Shown here piece after piece: positions 1 through 11,375 of a stretch of DNA of 64,000 nt. A program made the position numbers and the translations under genes. This DNA is from Aselliscus stoliczkanus. Lineage: Eukaryota > Chordata > Mammalia > Chiroptera > Hipposideridae. The stretch covers positions 96,996,709 through 97,060,708 of the forward strand of contig CM066737.1 of assembly GCA_033961575.1 (NCBI GenBank), in the 5' to 3' direction. The first letter of the stretch is position 1. The number at the start of each line of letters is the position of its first letter. The notes beneath the pieces are model-generated. The model had not been told where the DNA came from. It ran no database searches and saw nothing but the letters and a program-made list of their open reading frames with translations.

Positions 1-299
1 CATAACCACAATCTTCACTACTGGAGGTCATGTTTTGCATCCTAGTTCCAGAAAATCACTAGTGGGAGACATCAGATCAAAATAGCACGTATTGAATGAG
101 CAGCCACAAACATTGATTCAGTTAAGCAAATAGCTGAACGGATCCTTGCAGAAGAAAAAATAGTGAAGATTTTGAAACACAAAAGGGAAGGAGGAAGAGA
201 GGGAGGGAGGAAGGAAGAGGAAGCCAGGATGAGGAGACCAAATGCTTTGTAATCAGCACATCAATAGCAATTAGCAGGTGTAATACACTTTGAAGCTGC
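1..299. other. Unassigned sequence with a purine-rich tract
   Basis: No gene or named repeat recognised. Positions about 186-235 form a G/A-rich tract (GGGAAGGAGG, GGAAGGAAGAGG) typical of a degenerate polypurine simple repeat. Confidence 0.5.
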
Positions 300-435
300 A
301 ATTCACCGTTATATTCTTTTATCCCATTTAAATTTTGACCACTTCTTATTGAGCGAGTAGGCAGATATTATTCCCATCAGTTTGCAGAAACTAAGGCTCA
401 GAGATGTTAATTGTCCTGTTCATGGTACTGCAACT
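300..435 (-). repeat. MIR SINE fragment
   Basis: The run TTGCAGAAACTAAGGCTCAG near 384-403 followed by a degraded 'GTTAAT..CC' block matches the antisense MIR core (GAAACTGAGGC.CAGAGAGGTTAA). Diverged, so an ancient copy. Confidence 0.6.
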
Positions 436-1215
436 AGAAAGTGTCTCATATTCATATCTTATGACTTGAAATCTAGTTTTCTTTCTTGATACACTCGAAA
501 TGACATCATGTGCAAAAGAACTGGGAAAGCACTGAAAAATCCACCATTTCAGTTTCAAATTTAATTTAGCATTTTCCTGCTCAGTTTGAGTCAAGGTAGC
601 TGGCAACTTTCAAGTCAAAGAAGACAACTGTAAAGAGAAGCAGACCTCACACAGAATGGCTAAAATCACAGCCCACACAGCCTTTGTCTATGGAATCAAA
701 TACACTCCATTTCAAGACTTAGAGAAACAGCCTGAATTGAAGAGTAGCCTGCCTGCAGTGGGATATTTGGAGCAAACAAACATGATTGCTTTCAGCAAAA
801 TATAAAGTGTAGTATAGATGTTTAGCCAATAAAAGTAAATGGTTTTATTTTAAATGGTTATATAAATTGCTACATCATAGCCTTGATTTTGCATCTGAGC
901 CTGCGAAACCTAAAATATTTACTATCTTGCCCTTTAAGTAAAAGTTTGCCAATCACGTTTTCTAGATGAAAAGCAAGCCACAGGCACTTGCTGTTTTTCC
1001 TTCAGCCCTACCAGAGTAATGATGAGTAAAGGCCCATATCAGTTCCTTATTCTATTAATATGATTTTCTATATACTTCTTTATGATTCAGCTTCTTTTCC
1101 TTTGTACAGAAAAAGCTTTTAATCTATGTGGAGGGACAAAAAGGTAAGGAAGTGTTCAGATTTATTTTTGTGACTGAGTAATGGATCACCACAAATGTTG
1201 TTTCATAAAACAACT
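436..1215. other. Unassigned unique sequence
   Basis: AT-rich sequence with stops in all frames. No exon, RNA gene or repeat family recognised. Confidence 0.5.
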
Positions 1216-1266
1216 GTCATTTTTATCATCATCATTATCATTATCATCATCATCATCATCATCATC
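1216..1266. repeat. (ATC)n microsatellite
   Basis: Trinucleotide repeat ATC/CAT with two interruptions (ATTATC); the last part is an uninterrupted run of about nine units. Confidence 0.9.
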
Positions 1267-1928
1267 TTATAGTTATGGGCTAAGCTAGGTGGTTCCTACT
1301 AGGAGTCTCTCAGTCTGATGGTAGCTGGGGCTAAATCTATATCAAAAGCATCCTCTGAGATATCTGGAACCTAAACTAGAACTCAAATAGTTTAGGATTG
1401 GAACAGCTGGGACATCTCTATCTCTGTGTGCTCTCTCCAGCATAGCGGCTTCAGGTTAGCCATTCTTCTTTCGTGGTTGCTCAGTGTTCAAAGGTATGAG
1501 TCCAGAGAGAGAGAGCATAATGGGATCCCATTAGCTATAGTCATTTGAGAGAACTTGACCAAAATAAATGAAAGTTGCCTTATTAAAGGAAAGTGACTAT
1601 TGATATATAAAAGGTATATCATGTTGATCCAAAATCTTAGTGTTATTCACTGAGCATTCCCTAGTGTCACTATTATTCCTAGGGAACATTCGATCCAAAC
1701 AGGAACCCGTTAACCTTGAGTTAGAATAGCTTGCTTCTCTATAGAAGCCTGACACCTCACATTATGAGATGTGCACAGAAGTGGTGTTTTAATGCTCTCT
1801 AATGCCATGAGTTCCTTATGGGAAATCTGGGACCTCCACAAATTCTGGAAAAAAAAGTCTTTTCAAAATATTTCAAACAATAGTCTTTCTAGTTGAACAC
1901 CGGGTGTAAGTTGAGAGATTTATTTGAA
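1267..1928. other. Unassigned unique sequence
   Basis: No coding signal or repeat family recognised. A short GAGAGAGAGA run lies near 1505. Confidence 0.45.
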
Positions 1929-2228
1929 GACAATGTCTTCATCGTTTTGTTTTGTTGTTTTTTTGCTTCTTTCAGATAACAGAATTTTCTATCACCCTTA
2001 CATTTTCAAAGGTTTCAAATTTCAAGTTGTTTTAGGTTTCCAACAATCTTACAAAAGCATTTCAGGGCTCTTCTTGGCTAAATATGCAAATTATGGTTTC
2101 ACTTTAGATATTCAAACTCAATAGTGGGCATCATCAATATGCTACTTAGAGGTGGAAAATGTGTGTTGCATTGTTTCGCTCTACTTTTGGCCCAGGCAGG
2201 CATGAATGGGAGAATCAGGTGGCATGGG
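1929..2228 (+). repeat. Left arm of a large imperfect inverted repeat
   Basis: This arm is the reverse complement of 2577-2879 over almost its whole length. Anchor blocks include CAGATAACAGAATTTTCT (from about 1974), AAAGCATTTCAGGGCTC, AAATATGCAAATTATGG, GTGGAAAATGTGTGTTG and CTTTTGGCCCAGGCAGG. The arms look about 85-90% identical by eye, with small indels. No transposon termini or target-site duplications were found, and the sequence matches no mammalian repeat I know. It could be an old local inverted duplication or two copies of an unrecognised repeat. Confidence 0.85.
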
Positions 2229-2576
2229 CATGAATAGGACAGTTTCATTATGTTCTGAGATTCTTAAACAAATGCATTTGGAACATAAGCTTGAACTAAC
2301 CAAGTCTCTATAGAAAATTAATTCATTTTGCATCCAAACCTCAAGGATATAAATTCATAAAAATTGAACACTGAATATCGCCTTTGGCCCCTTAGGCAAC
2401 CTCAGTAAGTAATTAAAAAGGGAAATAATGGACTTTCTCCATCACTGAGCAGTATAATACACTTTATCTCTTTGGGTAATTTGAATTGGAGAAATGGTAC
2501 ATTGCAAATGATTGGCTCAATTTGTAATCCCAAAATTTGGGTTTTATTGAGTTTATATAAATTGAATAAGCTCTCA
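2229..2576. other. Spacer of the inverted repeat
   Basis: About 350 bp of sequence between the two arms that does not pair with itself at length. No gene or repeat recognised. Confidence 0.6.
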
Positions 2577-2879
2577 TCCATGCCACCTGACTCCCCCATT
2601 CATGCCTGCCTGGGCCAAAAGTAGAGCAAAACAATACAACACACATTTTCCACCCCTAAGTAGCGTATTAATGATGCCCACTGTTGAGTCTGACTATCTA
2701 AAGTGAAACCATAATTTGCATATTTAGCCACAAAGAGCCCTGAAATGCTTTTGTAAGATAGTTGCAAACCTAAATCAGCTTGAAATTTGAAACCTTTGGA
2801 AAATGTAAGAGTGATAAGTTAGAAAATTCTGTTATCTGAAACAAGCGAAGAAAAATGGTCTGTCTGTGAAGATTGGTCA
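2577..2879 (-). repeat. Right arm of the large imperfect inverted repeat
   Basis: Pairs with 1929-2228 in antiparallel orientation: position sums stay near 4805 across the arm (for example 2192-2204 with 2601-2613). It ends near ATCTGAAACAAGCGAAG, facing CTTCTTTCAGAT of the left arm. Confidence 0.85.
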
Positions 2880-3280
2880 TAACTGCACTATGTTTCCATT
2901 ACAGCATCTTGCTCGCCATTGTATGGCCTGTGGCTAGCACAGGACGTGGCATAAAGGAGGCCTCCAATAAATACTTATGAAATGATTTAAAAAACTCTAG
3001 TTGCCTTGAATTTTTAAAAAGTGCACCTGAAGATACCAACCTGAAGATAATCAGGACTTCATTGACACAAATCATGAGTAAAAATGACAAAGGAGATGAA
3101 TTCTAACATTCTATAGAAAAGTCATCACCTAAAATTGGAAAAGTACCACCAATGGCACCAGCTGCTGTTAAACCATTTAACTTTTCTTAGTTCTCTCATT
3201 TGAAAAATGAGACTGTTCTAGGCCTCAAATGCTATAATTCTTTCTGGGTTTCTTCCTCTATACCTGTCAGCCTTCTGTAC
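2880..3280. other. Old repeat scraps in unique sequence
   Basis: About 2925-2990 ends in CCTCCAATAAATACTTATGAA, the usual 3' end of an L2/MIR-type relic. About 3183-3245 resembles a MIR3-type 'TCTCATTTG.AAAATGAG' core. The rest is unassigned. Confidence 0.4.
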
Positions 3281-3290
3281 GGACCAAAAC

Positions 3291-4489
3291 ATTTTTTTAT
3301 TTTTAGTTTTCAATTACAGTTGACATTCAATATTGTATTAATTTCAAGTGCACAGCATAGTAGTTAGACATTTATATAATTTACGAAGTGATCCCATCCA
3401 ATTAGCCTAGTAACCACCTGACACCATATAACGATTACAACATTGACTATATTCTCTATGCAGTACTTTATATCCCTGTGACTAGTTTGTAACTACCAGT
3501 TTGTACTTCTTAACCCCTTCATTTTTTTCAACCAGCCTCCAAACCCTCCTCTCATCTGGCAACCATCCATTTGTTCTCTGTATGTGAGTCTGTTTCTGTT
3601 TTGTTTGTTCATTTATTTTGTTCTGTCAATTCCACATGTAAGTGAGATCATAGGGTATTTGTCTTTCTCTGCCTGACTTTTTTCACTTAGCATAACACCC
3701 TCTAGGTCCATCCATGTTGTCAAAACTGGTAAGATTTCATTCTTTTTTATGGCTGAGTAATATTCTATTGAATATATGTACCACATCTTCCTTTTCCAAT
3801 CATTTATTGATGGGCACTTAAGTTGCTTCCATATCTTGACTATTGTAAATAGTGCTGCAATGAACATAGGGATGCATATATCTTTCAAGTTAGTGTTTTG
3901 GATTTCTTCAGATAAATACCCAGAAGTAGAATTGCTGGGTGATAAAAAGTTGTATTTTTGGGGGGCCGCCTGAGTGGTGCAGGTTAAATGCTGGCTTGGG
4001 AAGCCAGCGGCCCTGGTTCGGGTCCCACATATGAGGGCCAGTGACACTGCCCTCAAAGAAAAAAAAAAGAAAGTTGTATTTTTAATTTTTGAGGCACCTC
4101 CACATCGCTTTCCATAGTGGCTGCACCAATTTGCATTCCCACCAACAGTGCATGAAAGTTCCCTTTTCTCAGAATCCTCACCAACACTCTTTGTTTGTGG
4201 ATTTATAGATTCTGAAAGGTGTTAAGTGGTATCTCATTGTAGTTTTAATTTGCATTTCTCTGATAATTAGTGGTGTTCAGCATCTTTTCATATGTCTGTT
4301 AGCCATCTGTATATCCTCTTTGGAGAAATGTCTAGTCAGATTCTCTGCCCATTTTTTAATTGGATTGTTTGTTTTTTTTAGTGTTAAGTAGTATGATTTC
4401 TTTATATATTTTGGATATTAGCCCCCATATTAACCCCTTATCAGATGTATCATTGGCAAATATCTTCTTCCAGTCAGTATGTTGCCTCT
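3291..4489 (-). mobile_element. L1 LINE, 5'-truncated, ORF2 3' end plus 3' UTR
   Basis: Read on the minus strand this holds the last part of L1 ORF2, including the tracts translating as EYYSAIKKNEILPVLTTWMD and EKDKYPMISLTCGID, followed by the 3' UTR and an A-rich tail (poly-T at 3291-3302). It is flanked by the perfect 10 bp target-site duplication GGACCAAAAC at 3281-3290 and 4490-4499, which fixes both ends. A SINE (3960-4069) splits the coding part. The frame is interrupted, so it is dead. Confidence 0.93.
3960..4069 (+). mobile_element. tRNA-derived SINE, short family A
   Basis: Head GGCCGCCTGAGTGGTGCAGG, then the GGCTTGGGAAGCCAGC hairpin, a B-box GGTTCGGGTCC and the end GACACTGCCCTC followed by an A-rich tail. 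Flanked by target-site duplication AAAGTTGTATTTTT at 3946-3959 and 4070-4083, so it inserted into the older L1. Confidence 0.95.
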
Positions 4490-4499
4490 GGACCAAAAC

Positions 4500-5104
4500 T
4501 TATTTGAGAAAACTGAAGTGTTTTCTTTGTCAGCTTCCTCTTCTAGGATCAAGCTACTACACTGGCTTTTTTGCAGCTCACTTCTGTGTTCTATTTTAAC
4601 TGTCCTTTACATACAAAAAATACAAGACTCTTGACCCATGCTAGTTAGGTTATAATACAACCTCAAGTTGGCTACATACTTTTTTTTTCCTTTCTGCCAT
4701 ATCTTAGCTTCTCTTCATGAGCAATGAAACAGAATTTCAAGGCAGCTTCCCAAGATTAAGACCAAAGTCTGTGGTGATATTTAGAATAATGCCGAATAAT
4801 GCCTCAGAATTTTAGTTCCTATCATTGGCCTTACCAACAGGGTGTTTTGACAACTCACAAAACTTGGACAATCTCAATTAATAGCTTACACAAATAAATG
4901 CTAATGTAACCTTTAAGATCATGATTTTAAAAAATAGCCCAGTTGGTTATTGTTATACATGAGATTCATTATAGTAAAGATATTAATTGTAAGGAATAAT
5001 GGAGTGGAAAAAGGGTGCTGAGTTTTCAATGCAGATGTACCTCAAAACATCAAAATATTTGTTTCAACAACCTTGTACATATTATAAATAAAATTTTAAA
5101 TCAC
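4500..5104. other. Unassigned unique sequence
   Basis: AT-rich with no gene or repeat recognised. Confidence 0.45.
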
Positions 5105-5695
5105 ATATTAATTACAACAGAGAAGCCTGTGACAAAGAAAAATAGACACACAGACCAATGGAACAGAATTGAGAATCCAGAAATAAACCCACACATATAA
5201 CTAATTTTCGACACAGGAGCCAAAAACATACAATGGAGAAAAGAAAACCCTCTTCAAGAAATGGTGCTGGGAAAATTGGAAAGCCATATGCAAAATAATG
5301 AAACTAGACTGCTGTCTGTCACCACCCATAAAAATTAACTTGAAATGGATTAAAGAGTTGAATATAAGACCTGAAATAATAAAATACATAGAAGAAAACA
5401 GACACTAAATTTATGCACCTTGGTCATAGAGTGGATTTTGTGAACTTGACCCCAAAGGCATAGGAAATAAAAGTAAAAATAAATGAATGGGACTACATAT
5501 CAAATTAAAAATCTCCTACACAGGGCCGGCCGAGTGGCGCGGTGGTTAAGCGCTGCCTTGGGAAGCCAGTGGCCCCGGTTCGGGTCCCACATATGAGGGC
5601 CAGTGACACTGCCCTCAAAAAAATAAAAAAATAAAATAAACTGAGAACTTAAGAAAACATTTTAAAAAAAAAAAGCTCCTACACAGCAAAATAAA
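5105..5695 (+). mobile_element. L1 ORF2 fragment (interrupted by a SINE)
   Basis: The sense strand carries degraded ORF2 text such as NRHTDQWNRIENPEINPHI near 5143-5197, followed by antisense-open stretches over the same L1 region. It stops at the SINE and resumes for about 10-20 bp after it (CTCCTACACAGCAAAATAAA). Neither start nor end reaches an L1 terminus, and internal stops are frequent. Confidence 0.8.
5524..5675 (+). mobile_element. tRNA-derived SINE, short family A, with long A-rich tail
   Basis: Near-consensus head (GGCCGGCCGAGTGGCGCGGT) and GGTTCGGGTCC B-box. The tail is unusually long, about 55 bp of A-rich sequence with ACTGAGAACTTAAG inside. Flanked by perfect 11 bp target-site duplication CTCCTACACAG at 5513-5523 and 5676-5686. 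Confidence 0.95.
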
Positions 5696-6315
5696 TTATT
5701 TAAAAAGTGAATAATCCAAATATCCATTTTGATGGTTGAGGTTTTCTTGCATTTAGTTTTTCAACGGAGCTTCAAAGCAAATTCTATTCTTCTTAAATCT
5801 AATATGAGTCTGTTTTGTAATCTAGAATCATCTGCAGTCAGAAAGATGGCACCAACATTAACAAGACAGGTGTACCTCTCACTGCTTAAAATTAGTGCGC
5901 AAATTTAGTTTTCATCATGTAGCCTAAACAAAATACCTACATGCAGAGAAAATGCATAATATTCAGCTACTGACATATTTTCAAAAACAAATCATCCAAC
6001 TAATTGGAGAACTTGGCGGATTCTGGTAAAATGAAAGCAGAGACACAATTCTAACATTAGATGAGTGTTTGGAACATTAAAGTCTCTTTCATACCTGAGA
6101 TCCTAAAAGTCAGTGAATCACATATAAGTATCACTATTTTCCTTGATAGTTACCTTGATGTCTTGCTAAATGGCCTTCCATAAGCACTCTGAATAATTAA
6201 TACATGAATAATTTCTACATACCTTGGTCTGGAATTCAGGTCCATTCAAACACTGCTCTCAACAACTTTTCCAACCTCTTCAATCTCTTCTCTCTTAAAT
6301 ACAATTAGTAATGTG
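5696..6315. other. Unassigned unique sequence
   Basis: No gene or repeat family recognised. Confidence 0.45.
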
Positions 6316-7095
6316 AAAAAATAAATCAACATACAACAAGTGCTGGCAAGGTTGTGAAAAAAAGGGAACCCTGGTACACTGTTGGAGAGATTGCAAATTG
6401 GTGCAGCCACTATGGAAATCAGTATGAAGATATCTCAAAAACTTGAAAATGGAACTACCTTATGACCCAGCAATTCCATTCCTGGGTATATATCCAGAGA
6501 AATCCAAAACACTAATTTAAAAAAATCTATGCTCCCCTATGTTTATTGCAGCACTATTCACAATAGCCAAGACATGGAAACAACCAAAATACCCATCGAT
6601 AGATAACTGGATTAAGAAACTGTGGTACATTTACACAATGGAGTATTACTCAGCCATAAGGAAGAATGAAATCTTACCATTTGCAAAAACATGGATGGAC
6701 CTAGAGAACATTATGCTAAGTAAAATAAGTCAGACGGAGAAAGACAAATACCATATGATCTCACTTATATGTGGAATCTAAAGAACAGAATAAATGAGCA
6801 AACTAAGGAGAAATAGACTCAGAGATATAGAGAAAAAAACTGATGGTTGCTACATGGGAGGGATGTGGGGATGGGGGAAAAGGTAAAAGGATTAGAAAGT
6901 ACAAATTAGTAGCCACAATATTGCCATGGGGATATGAAAGACAGTTGAGGGAATATAATGAATAATGTTATAAAGATTTTATAGGATAGCAGATAGGCAC
7001 TTGTCTTATTAGGGAGACCACTTCATAGACTGTGTAGATGCCTGACCACTGTGCTGTACACCTGAAGCTAAAGCTGAATAATACTGAATGTCAAC

Positions 7096-7164
<69 letters not shown>

Positions 7165-7328
7165 TGCACAGGATGTGGAATACAGCATAGGGAATAGAGT
7201 CAATGGAATTATAGCAGCTATATACAATGTCAGAGGGATAGTAGATTGGTGGAGGGGGATTATCACTTCGTGAGGGGTGAAATGTCTAACTATTGCATTG
7301 TTTTGTACACCTGAAACTAATAAAAAAA
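6316..7328 (+). mobile_element. L1 LINE, 5'-truncated, with 3' UTR and A-tail
   Basis: Contains the ORF2 C-terminal region: 6539-6781 reads MFIAALFTIAKTWKQ, then EYYSAIRKNEILPFAKTWMD and EKDKYHMISLICGI. A roughly 540 bp 3' UTR follows and ends GTACACCTGAAACTAATAAA near 7305-7328. A (TA)n(CA)n microsatellite has expanded inside the 3' UTR. The 3' UTR text (GATGGTTGCTACATGGGAGG) is the same type as in the HAL1-like element at 47.5-50.1 kb. I could not find target-site duplications. Confidence 0.88.
7102..7160. repeat. (TA)n(CA)n compound microsatellite
   Basis: About 16 TA units followed by about 11 CA units inside the L1 3' UTR. Confidence 0.97.
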
Positions 7329-7335
7329 AGGTTTA

Positions 7336-8009
7336 AGAAACAAATCCATGATTTGTAATATTTGCGAATTTTCATGATGTTAATACTCCCACCATGACCA
7401 ATTTCAAGCTACCAAAGATTTAAAACTGGCTCACAAAAATTTCTGAATATTTAACAATTGGCTCTATGCCTAGCCTGTAGGAGTCCATCCTGCTCAAGTA
7501 CACCACTGACACACCCAATATTCCGATCAGATAAATTTATTGCAGCTCTGGTAATATGCCTTTTCATTCTCTAGTGAACCCCATTTCTTTTCATGTCACA
7601 TTCCTAGCCACTCTTAATTTTAAACCTAACTGCTACTTCTTTCTAAATTCCCTTTACTTTTTTTGTGTACTCCTTGTTTAACTCAACACATTGACTTCAA
7701 AATTATTTGTGATATGTATTATAACACCCTTGTCAACAGAGGACAGATTTATTTATTCTTTTTAATATCACTGGAGTCTAGTAAAGTGCTTTACACATAA
7801 CGATACTTAAATTCTTTGTTTGGGTTGGGAAATAACTGAGATATGGTTTTTCAGTGACATGTAAGGCAATGAATAAATATGTAGGATCCATAAAACTGCA
7901 TTTGAGGGTATATTTGAGGCTGACAAGAGTAAAAAATATATGAATTAAAATTAGTTTAAATATGGGTTCATTTGAAAACAATCCTCAATCATACTCACGA
8001 TATAAAATA
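7336..8009. other. Unassigned sequence
   Basis: Mostly unique. Around 7740-7830 (GTCTAGTAAAGTGCTTTACACATAA) may be a MIR/L2 relic, too diverged to assign. Confidence 0.35.
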
Positions 8010-8265
8010 GTTTAGTAGTTAATACTATTATTTCTGTTGTAAGATTGCCTGGGTTCAAATACTGTCTCTCCCAGTTACCAACTGGCTGATACTGGGCAAG
8101 TTACTTAACAGTTCCAAGCTTCAGCTTCTTCATCTGTAAATTGGTCATAATAATACCTATCTCATCAGGTTATTGTGAGGATTATACAGAATAATATATG
8201 TAAAGCACTTAAAACAGTACCTGACATATGCTAAGTATTCAACACACATTTGTTAGTTAACAATA
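8010..8265 (+). mobile_element. MIR SINE, nearly full length
   Basis: Sense MIR core: CCTGGGTTCAAATACTGTCT, then ACTGGGCAAGTTACTTAACA, CTTCATCTGTAAATTGG, TTATTGTGAGGATTATACA, and the end GTAAAGCACTTAAAACAGTA with CTAAGTATTCAACACA. One of the best-preserved MIRs here. Confidence 0.92.
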
Positions 8266-9579
8266 GTAATAATAGTAGTAGAAAGTAATGCCTATTACCA
8301 AAAATAAATCTCAAAAATTGTAAATAGAATGAGAGAATAAATGAATGTTAAAGAAATAAGAAACAGGGGGGTTGGATGGAATAGATTTGATTATAATAAA
8401 CATGATTTGATTGCAGCCTAGTCCTTAAACTGAGCCAAACACTGGCATCAAAATGTCCCCTGCTCTGTCCCAATTTTTTACAAACCAAATAAATCAACCA
8501 TTCTCCTTATGTCCTTTGTCACAGCTCCCAGGTAGTGTCCCACTGTAGAATACCAAAGTCACAGTCATGTTTCCAGTGTTCACTTGTTAAAAAAAAAAAT
8601 TAAGTTCAGCTTGTTGAAACCTCTTATATGCCTGTAGCATTCACTTCTCTGTGACATACATGGCCCAACTCACATTAGCCTCAACAGATTCATTAAGTGA
8701 CCCCCTCAAGTGCTAGACAGATGAACCCTGAAGGACATGGAACTGCTGACATTTCTTTTTAGCATTTGACATTTTAAAAGGATTCTGGGTTATCCACTTA
8801 TTCCACATAGGATAAGTATGCTGCCTCCATCCTAAATCCTGATGGGTGAAAGAAAATGAGTAAAAGAAAAACTTTCTATCACCAAGAAAAAAGAAGAATA
8901 TATTCAGGCTCTTTTATCTAAAGGAACTGTATCTGCCTTTTTGATTCACTTTGGAGATTTCTGAAAATACTAAATGAAGAAAGTAACAACTAATTGTTGC
9001 TTAGCAGAAAGGTGAAAAAGCACTGAAAAATTCTAGATCATCTCTTTGTCAAAAAACTAATTTTCTGAGATGTTCTAAATTAAATTACAGTGGCCAGAGA
9101 GTGAAAGAATTGTTAGCCTGTTAATGGCTGTGTGCCAGCTACCAAAAGACTGCTCACATTCGTTTTATATCTGTTGGAAATTCATCTGATTTTCCAGGTA
9201 GCTATTTCCATGATTATCCTAGCCAGGTACCATGGAACCAACCCCAGAAGCCTCCCTACTTGTTTTCACATGGACTTTCTGGACTTCTGCCCACAGACAA
9301 TCTGCAGGAGTGGACATTTCTCTTTGCAGTCTGCACCTATCACAGAGCTGGCCCAGCTTAACCTTCTCCCACACCTTTGTCTATAGCTAATGTAAACGCT
9401 TTCAGATGGCCTACATCTTTTTCCCCCAGCCAACCACCTGATGCATAAAAACACTTGCAGACTCCAAAACAAGTACATTTGTTTCTTTTTCACCTAGCCA
9501 TGCTGATGGTTCAGACTTCATGCCCCAAGAATGGTCTTTTTTTTTGGCTAGCATATCTGGCTCAATAAAACCTTTCTTT
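8266..9579. other. Unassigned unique sequence
   Basis: No exon or repeat recognised. The open frames at 9132-9386 (+) and 9266-9493 (-) overlap each other and show no domain or splice structure. Confidence 0.4.
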
Positions 9580-9593
9580 AAAAAATACTTTCA

Positions 9594-9690
9594 GGACCTG
9601 CCGAGTGGCGTGGTGGTTAAGCGCTGGCTTGGGAAGCCAGTGGCCCCGGTTCGGGTCCCACATATGAGGGCCAGTGACACTGCCCTCAAA
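9594..9690 (+). mobile_element. tRNA-derived SINE, short family A
   Basis: A compact copy (97 bp) with perfect 14 bp target-site duplication AAAAAATACTTTCA at 9580-9593 and 9691-9704. The anticodon-like stem CTGGC/GCCAG (9624-9628, 9636-9640) closes a 7-nt TTGGGAA loop. Confidence 0.97.
9648..9658 (+). promoter_or_regulatory. RNA polymerase III B-box of the SINE
   Basis: GGTTCGGGTCC fits the tRNA-gene B-box consensus GGTTCGANTCC at all but one position. The A-box-like TGGCGTGGTGGTTAAGC lies about 45 bp upstream. Such internal promoters drive SINE transcription; activity of this copy is unknown. Confidence 0.7.
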
Positions 9691-9704
9691 AAAAAATACT
9701 TTCA

Positions 9705-10677
9705 TCCATGGAAATTAACATTTTCGTTTAACAACAGGTATAGGACAAATTAGGCATGTAGAAGAAATAGTCCTACTTGGGACCATCAGATTTTTCACAT
9801 GAATAATTCCCCAAATGAATATTTTTAATGCCCATCTCAGAATGGCATCTAATCTCTCACTAGAATGCATAATCTTGATAAATAGGAAGTTTTTCTCATA
9901 TTGAAATCTCTTTCCCTAGAAGTATCAACCAACTATCATTTCAAAGGCATGGCCACTGGTAGACAAGTTCAGACTTGAATTCAGAAGGCCCTGGGTACAT
10001 GTGATGAGCCTGAGCTTGCTCTTTGCTTATTGGATTTTTACCTCCCACAGAAACCAACTGCTGCATGGCTGTTTCCTCCTCCCTGTGCTCCTGTGCCCAC
10101 CTTGAAGCCCCAGAAACTATCTGATCTATTGATCATTGTCTCTTTATTATGTGGTTCCACATCTATTTTCAAAACAACATTGACAACATAATATTCAGCA
10201 GAGTTTATATGTTGTAGGTACTTGTTTCAGGGAAATGGAGTAAGGTTTGTTGAAATCTACTTTTCCTTAATTTATGAGGAGACTATGGGTCCTCTAAAAT
10301 ACCTAGAAAACAGTCTGGCAGTCCCCTTTAAACACCAAGCTCTCCAGCATTTCCAATGGTTGCCATGGCCACAGGTGGGAAAATGTTAGAAAATCTTATA
10401 TCACTCCAATGTTATAATTTCTAGCATATATACTCTTTCCCCATAGAGACATATCATCAGCATTTATATGGTATACAGACACAGGACTCAAATTCCGATG
10501 CTAGTTTAAGAAAATCATTTGAAAAGTCAAGCTGCTGTACAGCAATGAGAATAAACAAATTACAGTTCCCTATACAACATATGTGAATCTCAAAATTAAG
10601 TGAAAGAAGCCAGATCCCAAACAGTACATATAGTATGATTCCATTTACTTAAAGTTTAAATACAGGTAAAGCAAATA
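9705..10677. other. Unassigned unique sequence
   Basis: No gene or repeat recognised. Confidence 0.4.
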
Positions 10678-10756
10678 TTGGGTTGTCGGAAAAGTCATGA
10701 CGTATTTTTGCGATGCTTTTCATTGCAAAAATGTGTCATGACTTCCAACAGCCCAA
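10678..10756. mobile_element. Mariner-type MITE, 79 bp palindrome
   Basis: Begins TTGGGTTGTCGGAAAAGTCA and ends with the imperfect inverse (TCATGACTTCCAACAGCCCAA). TA dinucleotides at 10676-10677 and 10757-10758 are the expected Tc1/mariner target duplication. Nearly the entire element is terminal inverted repeat, so it would fold into a hairpin. Too short to encode anything; it would have been moved by a mariner transposase in trans. The size is like primate MADE1, but the sequence differs. Confidence 0.9.
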
Positions 10757-10758
10757 TA

Positions 10759-11264
10759 GATAGTGTTAGAAATCTGCATAGTGGTTACCCTTATAAAGGA
10801 GGAGGTTAGAGAATTGAATGGAGAATAAAAGCGGCTTCTGAGAAACTTGTTAAATTGCCTCTTAATTTGGGTTCTGACTACATGGGTTACACCTGATGAT
10901 AATTCATTGTGCTCTGTGTTTTTATTTGTGTACTTTTCTACATGTACATTACACTGCAATGAAAATTTACTGACATAATGAAAGTAACAGAAGGAAAACT
11001 GAAAAATTTCACCAACACTAAAAATAATTTGAATACTATTATATCAAAAGTAATATAGTAATAAATCCTAGATAAAATAAAAAATGTTTTAAAAGTTTGA
11101 ATGGGAAGATATCACATCAAAAGAGTAAGAAATGTAAGACAATATGAAAAAGAGTGGGCAATAATAAAGTGAGGACCAATGTTTAGAAATACTATCTGTT
11201 TTATGGTGGAGGAAAACAAATTCCATGCAGAAATTTAGAAGAAAGAATGATTCTAAACCATATC
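10759..11264. other. Unassigned unique sequence
   Basis: AT-rich; no gene or repeat recognised. Confidence 0.4.
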
Positions 11265-11375
11265 GAATTTTATCACTTATCCAACTATTTCATTTTAGAG
11301 ATGAAGAAACTGGGGACAGAGACAATCTACTTGTTCCAGCTCACCCAGTTGCTCAGCAGCAATATGGAAACTATT
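11265..11375 (-). repeat. MIR SINE fragment
   Basis: Antisense MIR core: CATTTTAGAGATGAAGAAAC followed by TGGGGACAGAGACAATCTAC and a degraded cap. Confidence 0.7.

Noticed and set aside
1216..1266. Possible CRISPR or structured array
   Set aside because: It is a plain ATC trinucleotide microsatellite in a mammalian genome.
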